This document shows positions 17,194 to 24,953 of a DNA stretch of 56,187 nt, piece after piece (position 1 is the first letter of the stretch; every line of letters starts with the position of its first letter). Origin of the DNA: Legionella sp. (GTDB lineage Bacteria; Pseudomonadota; Gammaproteobacteria; Legionellales; Legionellaceae). Where the stretch lies: the NCBI GenBank assembly GCA_017306715.1, contig JAFKHV010000023.1, positions 1 through 56,187 on the forward strand, read 5' to 3'. Both the position numbers and the translations under genes were made by a program. The notes beneath the pieces were generated by a model, which ran no database searches, was not told where the DNA came from, and saw only the letters and a program-made list of their open reading frames with translations.

Positions 17194-18159
17194 ATGCCAA
17201 TAAATTATTCTTCTAATAAACTCATCGAGCGAGAAAATCTTAAACATTCCGTAACAGAACAGAAAAATAAAGAAAAAAACAAGCCGATCCGTTTTGGAGT
17301 TATCGATTACTTCGTGACTCAACCCGTTACTGGTTGGTTAGCCGAAGAAAAAAAAATACAAAAAAAATATGGGATTGAGGTGTACAGAGGAGTACCAACC
17401 GAAATTAATTCAGCACTCCTGCAGGGAAAAATTGATATAGCAAACGTTTCGAGTGTGGCATTTGGAAATAACTGCGATAAATGGCTCTTATTACCTAATC
17501 TTTCCGTTTCTTCCTCGGGTCCAGTGCGCAGTGTGCTTCTTTTTTCCTACCATGAGGATTGGAAAAAATTAGACCGCTGCACGATTGCCATTACCAATCA
17601 ATCTGAAACTTCTGTCGCTTTATTAAAATCACTCTGTTACGAGCGTTACCAGATCAAACCGAAATTTATTGTTGCTGAATCCAATCTGGACGCAATGCTT
17701 GAGAAAAATAGTGCAGCTCTAATTATCGGGGATCAAGCACTAAAAGAGTGGGCTTTAAAACGTACTGTGCATGGAAAAAAACCATACATCTTTGATTTGG
17801 GCGAAGAGTGGGATAGCTGGATGGGATATCCTTTCGTTTACAGCGTATGGGCTGTTAGAAAAGAGGCTGCCAGCCAAGTACTCGATTCACCGCTCCTTTC
17901 ATTACTAAGAAAATCAAAAAAACATGGCCATACTTCGTTAAAAAAACTCGCGAAATCCGAAAAGAAAAAAACCAACCTCCCCCAAGCCCTCTGTGAAGAT
18001 TACTTAAAAGGGATGAGTTATGACTTGTCCTTAAGTCATTTGCGCGGGTTGCGGTTTTTTTTAGAGTTAAGTGTCAAAAATTTTCATTGGCGCGATATCA
18101 AGTTTATTACCACCCCTGCCGATAATTGGAAGAATCTTTACATGAGGAATGATTTATGA
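17194..18159 (+). CDS. MqnA-like chorismate dehydratase family protein
   Basis: A 321-residue member of the MqnA/MqnD periplasmic-binding-like fold. Clear family blocks are SVSSSGPVRSVLLFS, the following TNQSETSVALLKSL, and WMGYPFVYSVWAVRK. MqnA removes water from chorismate to give 3-enolpyruvyl-benzoate, the first futalosine-pathway step. Two oddities: an extra polar N-terminus of about 30 residues, and V41 where MqnA has the conserved Asn of its YLNxxP motif (here YFVTQP). Start ATG has AAGGA 5 nt upstream. It overlaps the radical SAM gene by 4 nt (ATGA). Substrate is probably chorismate or a close relative, but true MqnA activity is uncertain. Confidence 0.8.
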   Translation: MPINYSSNKLIERENLKHSVTEQKNKEKNKPIRFGVIDYFVTQPVTGWLAEEKKIQKKYGIEVYRGVPTEINSALLQGKIDIANVSSVAFGNNCDKWLLLPNLSVSSSGPVRSVLLFSYHEDWKKLDRCTIAITNQSETSVALLKSLCYERYQIKPKFIVAESNLDAMLEKNSAALIIGDQALKEWALKRTVHGKKPYIFDLGEEWDSWMGYPFVYSVWAVRKEAASQVLDSPLLSLLRKSKKHGHTSLKKLAKSEKKKTNLPQALCEDYLKGMSYDLSLSHLRGLRFFLELSVKNFHWRDIKFITTPADNWKNLYMRNDL

Positions 18160-19472
18160 ATACCGAGATGCAATTAGAACATTATTTCGAAAAGCACAGT
18201 TCGTTACCCAAAGAGGCCATTATCAAAGCCGATATTCTGCGAAAAGGGCTAAGCTTTGATATTGAGTCTTTAGTCAACACCCAGGAATCAGGGGTAAAAC
18301 ATCAGCCCAAATCCTATTTTATTTTCTCTTTCGATATGGTTACTCAAAAAGAATTGGATGAGCACCAAAAGTGGCATGCTCCAGAAGAAATCGCTTTAAG
18401 GGGCGGCAAGTATAATTTACAACGCACCATTATCTCAGTACGTTTAAATCCCGCCTCAAAATATCGTGTAACACGTGTTGACGGTGAGCTTTGGCTTTAC
18501 GCAGGTCAAGAGGCGATATCCCAAGTGTCTTTTCGTGATGTACCCGAATATTATGGAAAGAAATTAAGCGATGGCCGCCCTATAGCTGAATTGGCTCCCT
18601 CAATAGAATGGGGCTACTTGCTGTACCTGACCGTGTTTCGTATTTGCCAATATTTTGGAGCTAAAGAGGAATGCCAGTTTTGCGATATCAATAACAACTA
18701 TCGCCAGCAAATTAAAGAGAAAAGACCCTACACCGGTATCAAAAGTGTTGATGATATTCTGGCGGCGCTTGAAGTGGTCGCGGCAACTGACTCGACCAGT
18801 CAGGCCTATACGCTCACTGGAGGAAGTGTCACTTCAAATCTTCAAGGTAAAAACGAAGTCGAATTTTACTCTCAGTATATCCGAGCTATTGAGGAACGTT
18901 TCCCAAAAAGATGGATTGCAAAAGTCGTCACTCAGGCTTGGCCTGTTGAAGACGTTAAATTATTAAAAGAAGCAGGCGCACAAATATATCATCCCAATTA
19001 CGAAATTTGGGACCCTGAATTATTCGCACAAATTTGTCCGGGAAAACAACGGTACATTGGCAGGGATAACTGGATTCGCCGCATTGTCGAAGCTGCAGAA
19101 GTCTTTGAGCCCGCAAACATTATACCCAACTTTGTTGCCGGTATTGAAATGGCGGCTCCTTATGGATATACGGATGTTGAACAAGCTATTGCTTCAACTG
19201 CTCAAGGACTAGACTTTTTTATGTCCAAGGGCATTGCGCCGCGCTTTACCATATGGTGCCCAGAACCACTTACGCCACTGGGCGAAAAGAATCCAGAGGG
19301 AGCACCCCTGGAATATCATTTAAGGCTTCTGGAGACTTATCGGGATACCATCAACCATTATGCGTTAAATCCCCCTCCAGGGTACGGTGAAGCAGGTGTA
19401 GGAAAAGCGGTGTTCTCAGTAAGTCCATTTATGGATGTGCTCACCAGCAAAACTGAGCCCACGATTAATTAA
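18156..19472 (+). CDS. Radical SAM enzyme with CX8CX2C cluster motif
   Basis: A 438-residue protein. Radical SAM features are the cluster motif with C164, C173 and C176 (end of motif CQFCDI), a glycine-rich TLTGGS strand that fits the SAM amine-binding GGE site, and a TIM-barrel pattern with repeated strand-helix units. The cysteine spacing CX8CX2C differs from the canonical CX3CX2C, although the ECQFCD end is classical. About 160 residues precede the cluster, which is unusually long. Position between MqnA-like and deaminase-like genes is that of MqnE in the futalosine pathway, but it does not look like MqnE or MqnC. It is coupled to the upstream gene (ATGA) and 15 nt before the next. Confidence 0.85.
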   Translation: MNTEMQLEHYFEKHSSLPKEAIIKADILRKGLSFDIESLVNTQESGVKHQPKSYFIFSFDMVTQKELDEHQKWHAPEEIALRGGKYNLQRTIISVRLNPASKYRVTRVDGELWLYAGQEAISQVSFRDVPEYYGKKLSDGRPIAELAPSIEWGYLLYLTVFRICQYFGAKEECQFCDINNNYRQQIKEKRPYTGIKSVDDILAALEVVAATDSTSQAYTLTGGSVTSNLQGKNEVEFYSQYIRAIEERFPKRWIAKVVTQAWPVEDVKLLKEAGAQIYHPNYEIWDPELFAQICPGKQRYIGRDNWIRRIVEAAEVFEPANIIPNFVAGIEMAAPYGYTDVEQAIASTAQGLDFFMSKGIAPRFTIWCPEPLTPLGEKNPEGAPLEYHLRLLETYRDTINHYALNPPPGYGEAGVGKAVFSVSPFMDVLTSKTEPTIN

Positions 19473-19487
19473 GCGCAAGGATTAGCC

Positions 19488-20750
19488 GTGAGTAATTTGG
19501 TAATACGTGCAAAATATATTTTTCCAGTGAGCGCACCACCTATTTATGATGGTGCTGTGCTCATCAAAGACCGCTATATCCGTGCAGTTGATACGTGGGA
19601 ACATATTCGTAAATCGTACCTCTGTGATGAGATCCACGATATTGGAAATGGGATTCTCATGCCAGCCGCGGTGAATACGCACACCCATCTAGAGCTTACT
19701 TGCCTGGCCGATGCGATACCTGCAAATACACCCTTTATCGATTGGATTTTATCTTTGGTAAAGGCACGGAATGCGCTCTCTGTTCCTGAGATGGTCGCAT
19801 CGCTGGAGGAAGGAGTTCATCAAATTCAGGCCTATGCCACCGCTGCTGCTGGAGATATTGCCACAGGTGAGGCGATTGTCGAGCAATTAGCACAGACCAG
19901 CTTGGCTGGTATTGTTTACTATGAATTACTCAGCCTGGATCCCAATAAAGCCGATACGATTCTTGAACAGGCAAAACAAAAACGAGCATATTGGCAGCAG
20001 CGATACTCAAGAGCTGATTTCCAATTTGGACTATCGCTCCACTCGCCTTATACCGCCTCGGCAGAATTGCTACATAAGACTGCCAATTGGTGTAAAAAAA
20101 ATCACGTTCCGTTATCCATTCATACTGCCGAATCTCTCGATGAATCTGAGTTTCTACTTCAGGGAGATGGGGAGATACCAAATAAATTATATCGCGCTGC
20201 GGGGTGGGAGCAATTACCTTTTCCCATTCCTAAGTGCTCTCCCATTGATTACTTAAACCAGTTAGGTGTTCTTGATGCCAAACCACTATTAATTCACGTT
20301 GTACATACCGATGAGGATGATTTAGGGATTTTAAAACGTAAAAATATAGCTGTTGCCCATTGTCCACGGAGTAATTTGCAACTCATGAATGGACGATTTC
20401 GTCTCGCAGAATTTTTAAAGGCGGGAATTAAGGTAAGTTTTGGCACGGATAGTTTAGCCAGCTGTCCTTCGCTTTCCATTTGGGAAGAAATGCAAAAAGC
20501 TTGGGAAATACATACACATGCAGGGGACAATATCGCACCAGAGCTTTATCTAGCCTGCGCAACTTTAAACGGAGCAGAGGCGTTGGCGCTTGCTCATAAA
20601 TACGGCTCCATTGAACCGGGAAAGATCGCATTATTCGGTGTTGCATCTCTTGATAATTTTCCAAAATATAGCTCTGGCGATATGGACAAGGTCTTGATGA
20701 ACTTGATGACGGGTGAATGCCAAATAGGTAATTTACCTTTTTTAAATTAG
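19488..20750 (+). CDS. Amidohydrolase, aminodeoxyfutalosine/SAH deaminase-like
   Basis: A 420-residue metal-dependent deaminase of the MtaD/SsnA/MqnX group. It has HxH (H65, H67, in NTHTHLELT), the substrate-His block LHSPYTAS, the IHTAES metal His and Glu block, HVVHTDEDD, the HCPRSNLQL motif and the metal Asp in SFGTDSLAS. Enzymes of this group deaminate adenine-bearing nucleosides; MqnX deaminates aminodeoxyfutalosine, the product of the MqnA and MqnE steps. The start is GTG at 19488 with AAGG upstream. It lies third in the operon, 15 nt after the radical SAM gene, so an adenosyl adduct is a sensible substrate (inference). Confidence 0.85.
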   Translation: MSNLVIRAKYIFPVSAPPIYDGAVLIKDRYIRAVDTWEHIRKSYLCDEIHDIGNGILMPAAVNTHTHLELTCLADAIPANTPFIDWILSLVKARNALSVPEMVASLEEGVHQIQAYATAAAGDIATGEAIVEQLAQTSLAGIVYYELLSLDPNKADTILEQAKQKRAYWQQRYSRADFQFGLSLHSPYTASAELLHKTANWCKKNHVPLSIHTAESLDESEFLLQGDGEIPNKLYRAAGWEQLPFPIPKCSPIDYLNQLGVLDAKPLLIHVVHTDEDDLGILKRKNIAVAHCPRSNLQLMNGRFRLAEFLKAGIKVSFGTDSLASCPSLSIWEEMQKAWEIHTHAGDNIAPELYLACATLNGAEALALAHKYGSIEPGKIALFGVASLDNFPKYSSGDMDKVLMNLMTGECQIGNLPFLN

Positions 20751-20815
20751 AAATACCTGAAAGAAGACTGATAAGTTGTCTGGCGTTCTTACGGTACTGT
20801 GTTCGTGAGGTTTAT

Positions 20816-21898
20816 ATGAAAGAAAAAAAATATCCTAATTTGGGCGCTACTAAGAACAAGCCTCTCATTAAACCCAGTACGTTATTGCAGCAGATACCAC
20901 TAACAGCAAGTGAACGCGATTTTATTGAGGATACACGTGCTCAAATCAGTCGTATTATCCATAACGAAGATGACCGCATGATTGTTATCACGGGCCCCTG
21001 CTCCATACATGATATGAATTCCGCTTTAGAATACGCAGAACTTCTCAAAAAAACAGTGAATCGCTTCAGTGATGAACTACTCATTATTATGCGTGTCTAT
21101 TTTGAAAAGCCACGGACATCGCTCGGCTGGAAAGGGTTTATTAATGACCCCTACCTGGATGACACCTTTGCCATTAATGACGGATTACGCTTAGCACGAG
21201 AATTACTAATACAAATTAATAAAAACAAGATTCCCGCTGGAACCGAGTTTCTCGATCACTTTGTCCGCAAATATATAAGCGATGCAATCAGTTGGGGAGC
21301 AATCGGTGCGCGAACTGCAGAATCACAAATTCATCGAGCGCTTGGCTCAAGTCTACCCATGCCTGTGGGTTTTAAAAACAGTACTGATGGGAATATACAG
21401 GTTGCAGTCGATGCAGTGCACACGGCCCGAGAAAGTCACCATATCTTTGACATTGATGATGATGGGCTTGCTATTATCGCAGAAACCTACGGTAATAAAG
21501 ACTCTCATGTGGTTTTACGTGGCTCACATACTGCTACAAATTATGATGCGCACAGCATTATGCACACCTTTAAATCAACTACCGACAATGGTCTTGCCCC
21601 CAAAATCATGATTGATTGCAGCCATGGTAATTCACAGAAAAATCATATCAATCAGCAGATTGTGGTTCATGAAGTTTGCCGCCAACTAAAAGAATATAGC
21701 CCGTTAATCGCAGGCGTTATGCTTGAAAGCCATCTTTTAGCAGGAAATCAGCCCCTAAAAAACAAGAATGAACTGACTTATGGACAAAGTATTACTGATG
21801 CCTGTATCTCTTGGGATGAAACTGTCTGCTTACTCGAGAAATTAGCCGCAGCGGTAAAGATGAAAAGAAAAAATCGTCACCTCTTGATACCCTATTAG
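20816..21898 (+). CDS. 3-deoxy-7-phosphoheptulonate (DAHP) synthase, class I AroF/G/H type
   Basis: A 360-residue first enzyme of the shikimate pathway, condensing phosphoenolpyruvate and erythrose 4-phosphate. Motifs present include TGPCSIHD (metal Cys), PRTSLGWKGF, GARTAESQIHRALGS, GFKNSTDG, LRGSH and IDCSHGN. Length matches E. coli AroF/G/H. The ATG at 20816 follows GTGAGG; the gap after the deaminase gene is 65 nt, so it is probably the fourth operon gene. A DAHP synthase beside a chorismate-using enzyme suggests it feeds that pathway. Which aromatic amino acid, if any, inhibits it cannot be told. Confidence 0.95.
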   Translation: MKEKKYPNLGATKNKPLIKPSTLLQQIPLTASERDFIEDTRAQISRIIHNEDDRMIVITGPCSIHDMNSALEYAELLKKTVNRFSDELLIIMRVYFEKPRTSLGWKGFINDPYLDDTFAINDGLRLARELLIQINKNKIPAGTEFLDHFVRKYISDAISWGAIGARTAESQIHRALGSSLPMPVGFKNSTDGNIQVAVDAVHTARESHHIFDIDDDGLAIIAETYGNKDSHVVLRGSHTATNYDAHSIMHTFKSTTDNGLAPKIMIDCSHGNSQKNHINQQIVVHEVCRQLKEYSPLIAGVMLESHLLAGNQPLKNKNELTYGQSITDACISWDETVCLLEKLAAAVKMKRKNRHLLIPY

Positions 21899-21942
21899 CG
21901 AGGAATTGAGTGCATGCACTAACAATTTTCTATCAGTTTAGT

Positions 21943-22644
21943 TTATTGTTTAATTGCTTTAACAAATAAAAACCACGGTTTTGTCAGCATACTGGTATAG
22001 TTTTTCGGATCGACATTTTTCATTTCGGGTAAGGGCTTAGGCTCTAACATTCTTTGGATTAAGAAGTTCGCCTGATATAAAGCTTCAGTTAATTCATTTA
22101 AAGTATGATGGTAAAATTGTACTTCACCTATATTTTCCCAATAATCAGTAATCAGTTTTTTCTCAAAATAATTTTCTAATTTATATAACATATAATCAGT
22201 GTACGGTGCATGAGTTGAAAAAACAAAAACCCCTTGATGCTTCAAAAGTTTTGAAAGTTGTGAAAACAGCTGATACCAATCTTTAATAAAATGGATCACA
22301 AGCGGTGCGATAATTATGTCAAAACGCTCTTGTCCTAAATGAATTAATGGTTCTTCCAAATCTACTACATACGCATGACATGAGGGGACTCGCTGCTGTG
22401 TTAAGTGCACCATGGTTTCACTGGCATCAACTGCTGTAACTACGGCACCCAATTTAGTGAGTTGTTCGGTATACCAGCCAGTCCCACAACCTAAATCTAA
22501 AACATTTAATCCTGCAATGTGTTCAGGTAATAGCGCCATTAAATTGGGGTGTTCATAATAAAGATGCATGGGTTTACTATCTACAATTTGAGCATAATTT
22601 TTAGCTACTTTATCAAATGCAAGCTTAGGGGATAAATCGGTCAT
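21943..22644 (-). CDS. Class I SAM-dependent methyltransferase
   Basis: A 233-residue protein with the SAM-binding motif VLDLGCGTGWYTE, the acidic end of strand two (VVTAVDAS) and the motif IIIAPLVIHFIKDW. It resembles the small UbiG/BioC-like group, but the substrate is unclear. I use the ATG at 22644 because GAGGGAA lies just upstream; a longer frame from 22722 has no ribosome site and adds 26 poorly conserved-looking residues. It converges on the DAHP synthase gene, so it is not in the same transcript. Confidence 0.88.
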   Translation of the reverse strand: MTDLSPKLAFDKVAKNYAQIVDSKPMHLYYEHPNLMALLPEHIAGLNVLDLGCGTGWYTEQLTKLGAVVTAVDASETMVHLTQQRVPSCHAYVVDLEEPLIHLGQERFDIIIAPLVIHFIKDWYQLFSQLSKLLKHQGVFVFSTHAPYTDYMLYKLENYFEKKLITDYWENIGEVQFYHHTLNELTEALYQANFLIQRMLEPKPLPEMKNVDPKNYTSMLTKPWFLFVKAIKQ

Positions 22645-22856
22645 AATTCCCTCTACTGTTATTATTATCTTGCCAGTGCAAACATTCAGCGATACCGCTG
22701 ATTGCACAGTGCACGAATTCAAGCATTAATTCTTCTTACTTCTTTATCTAGTAAAGCATAATTTTGAATTTTTGCTGCTCAAGAGTGTACTTAACAAGAT
22801 TCGTCACTGGTTTGATCGACATACATTATTCAGCGTAATAAAACACAAAGGAATAC

Positions 22857-22881
22857 GATTCTGCGCTTACAGCGCAGAATC
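22857..22881. repeat. Perfect 10-bp inverted repeat
   Basis: The arms GATTCTGCGC (22857-22866) and GCGCAGAATC (22872-22881) have a 5-nt loop. It is GC-rich against an AT-rich background and would form a stable hairpin. It lacks a T-run on either side, so it is not a standard terminator. It lies in the 318-base gap between the methyltransferase start and the end of the small secreted protein gene, in which I see nothing else. Confidence 0.7.
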
Positions 22882-22962
22882 GGGAATCTAGAGGCTAGGG
22901 TAAACTTATGGAATAAGTGTGTGCAAAAACTTTCAAGCAAGAGTTGAGAGCACTTATGTAAA

Positions 22963-23349
22963 TTAATCTAAATGAATTGTATATGAATACGAATTGAATC
23001 CATCATATTCTGTATTGAGATAGCGCAAACCACTACACGATGCATTCACAACGGGATGGAGCATCATTGGACCGTCTTTTATATCTAAAACACACCAATT
23101 GGCATTGTCATATGCGACCGTAACATGAGCAAAGCCACTACGACACTGATAGGAGTCACGGATGACAAAACTACGTTGTCCTATAATTTGCAAAATCACA
23201 TCTTGGTCTGTATAACCACTGACGATGTGCACCTCAGGATGGGTATCATCGCTTAAACGAAAATAATCTTTATAAGCACAATAGGCAGCTTCAGCGTGTG
23301 CGTTCATGGTTAGAATACACGTTGCGGCAAGAACACTCCATTTAATCAT
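22963..23349 (-). CDS. Small secreted cysteine-containing protein, unknown
   Basis: A 128-residue product with a signal peptide (MIKWSVLAATCILTMNAHAEA). The mature part holds four cysteines (YCAY, YQCRS, NWCVL, ASCSG), enough for two disulfides, and looks beta-rich. I do not recognise a family. It lies about 65 nt after the stop of the emrB-like gene but has its own upstream palindrome at 23371-23391, so it is probably regulated separately. Confidence 0.7.
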   Translation of the reverse strand: MIKWSVLAATCILTMNAHAEAAYCAYKDYFRLSDDTHPEVHIVSGYTDQDVILQIIGQRSFVIRDSYQCRSGFAHVTVAYDNANWCVLDIKDGPMMLHPVVNASCSGLRYLNTEYDGFNSYSYTIHLD

Positions 23350-23370
23350 TGGTAATCCCCTCTCTCATTT

Positions 23371-23391
23371 TTATAATCAAAATGATTATAA
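23371..23391. promoter_or_regulatory. 21-bp perfect palindrome, candidate operator
   Basis: The arms TTATAATCA (23371-23379) and TGATTATAA (23383-23391) surround AAA. It sits 22 bp upstream of the start codon of the small secreted protein. It has the length and AT-richness of a metal-regulator box (Fur, Zur or similar) but is not the Fur consensus arrangement. A Fur gene lies in the window at 34829. Confidence 0.5.
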
Positions 23392-23413
23392 AGAATACCT
23401 ATCAGGAGTACAA

Positions 23414-24952
23414 TCACTCACCTACAAGTGGCATTCCCCCCTTTAAAGGCTGAGGCTTCGCGAACCAAATAAGGCCTATCAGAATCATAAAAATCCATGC
23501 GGATGCGCGAAAAATATCATTCGTAGCCAGCATAAATGCCTGATTAATTACATTAACATATAATACCCCGTAGGCTTTAAGACCGCTTATGCCTAAATCA
23601 TGTAAGCGCGCAAGCGCGTCGTGAGTGAGCGGATTGAAATAATTAATTGATTCCACGAGATGGCTTTGATGTAATGCCTCACGATCATTCCATACCGTGA
23701 TACTAATTGAGGTACCGAAACTTCCCCCCAGAATACGAAAGAAATTAGCCACACCCAAAGCGCTCGCCATTTTAGCATGAGGAATATTGGCTAAAACAAT
23801 GGCAATAAGTGGGGTGAAAAAAAATGCCAAACCAATACCCTGGACAAATCGTGGTTCTATTAATTCAATGAAACCAACTTGGGTGTAAAAATTGGATTGC
23901 CAATACGAGGTTACAACAAAGACCACAAAACCCGCACTGACTATGAGTCGTAAATCAAAGCGGCTCATATAAATTCCAACAAAAGGAGTCAAAATAAAGG
24001 GTATGATACCCACTGGAGCCGCAGCTAACCCAGCCCACGTTGGGGTGTAACCCATTTGTGTTTGCAACCATAAGGGAAAAATTACGACATTGGAAAAATA
24101 AACAAAGAACCCGAGAGTTAGACAAATCACGCCTATCGTGTAAGTGCGATCAGCAAATAAATATAAATCAATGATGGGATCAGCTTGTGTTAAAAGCCAG
24201 ACCACTAAAAAACTTAAACTAATAAGTGCCAAGATTCCTAGAATACGAATAGCATCTGAATGAAACCAATCGAGATCATGCCCTTTATCTAATAGTATTT
24301 GTAACGCGCCAATGCCAACCGTGAGCAATATTAATCCAATATAGTCAATCGGTAACTTAGCGGTACCGGTTTCACGCCCCGATAAAGTAATCATGGTAAA
24401 GATTACTGAAAATATACCCACCGGTACGTTGATGTAAAAGATCCAGGGCCAAGTATAATTATCAGTAATTATACCACCCATGATGGGACCAAATATTGGC
24501 GCCACCACCGCAGTCATGGCCCAGATTCCTGTGGCTAAACCTCTTTTTTCCGGAGGATAATTTGCTAATAAGATACTCTGAGATAGAGGAATCATGGGAC
24601 CTGAAACAGCACCTTGAAGCACGCGAAAAAAAACCAGCATGGAAAGGTTTTGGGAAAGTCCGCATAAGATCGATGCTACCGTAAATAAGGCAGTTGACCA
24701 AAGAAACAACCGCACCTCACCAAAACGACGAGCGAGCCATCCGGTTAAGGGCAACATAATGGCTTGGCTTACAGCAAATGAGGTGATGACCCATGTCCCA
24801 TTATCGGGACTAACACCCAAATCACCTGCGATAGTAGGGATGGCCACATTGGCAATGGAGGTATCTAAAACATTCATAAAAATAGCTAATGATAACGAAA
24901 AGGTCATCAGTGCCAGGCGCGTGCCGGTTAAGGGAGGCAATGGCGCACTCAT
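23414..24952 (-). CDS. emrB: DHA2-family MFS multidrug exporter, EmrB-like
   Basis: A 512-residue, 14-helix drug:proton antiporter, the same length as E. coli EmrB. It shows MNVLDTSIANVAIPTIAGDL (motif D1), GWLARRFGEVR (motif A), and the motif C glycines/prolines in VVAPIFGPIMGG. I start it at the ATG at 24952, one base past the emrA-like stop; a GTG at 24964 would overlap emrA. With the EmrA-like adaptor and the lipoprotein channel upstream it forms a complete tripartite exporter. Confidence 0.93.
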   Translation of the reverse strand: MSAPLPPLTGTRLALMTFSLSLAIFMNVLDTSIANVAIPTIAGDLGVSPDNGTWVITSFAVSQAIMLPLTGWLARRFGEVRLFLWSTALFTVASILCGLSQNLSMLVFFRVLQGAVSGPMIPLSQSILLANYPPEKRGLATGIWAMTAVVAPIFGPIMGGIITDNYTWPWIFYINVPVGIFSVIFTMITLSGRETGTAKLPIDYIGLILLTVGIGALQILLDKGHDLDWFHSDAIRILGILALISLSFLVVWLLTQADPIIDLYLFADRTYTIGVICLTLGFFVYFSNVVIFPLWLQTQMGYTPTWAGLAAAPVGIIPFILTPFVGIYMSRFDLRLIVSAGFVVFVVTSYWQSNFYTQVGFIELIEPRFVQGIGLAFFFTPLIAIVLANIPHAKMASALGVANFFRILGGSFGTSISITVWNDREALHQSHLVESINYFNPLTHDALARLHDLGISGLKAYGVLYVNVINQAFMLATNDIFRASAWIFMILIGLIWFAKPQPLKGGMPLVGE

Positions 24953-24953
24953 A

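Noticed and set aside
17194..20750. A plain menaquinone (futalosine) operon
   Set aside because: mqnB, mqnC and mqnD are absent, the MqnA conserved Asn is replaced, and the radical SAM protein lacks MqnE/MqnC-type features.
21909..21920. 12-bp palindrome AGTGCATGCACT
   Set aside because: It has no loop to form a hairpin and lies between convergent genes; chance is likely.
23371..23391. Definite Fur box
   Set aside because: The symmetry is good but the arms do not follow the GATAAT-type consensus, so I left it as an unassigned operator.
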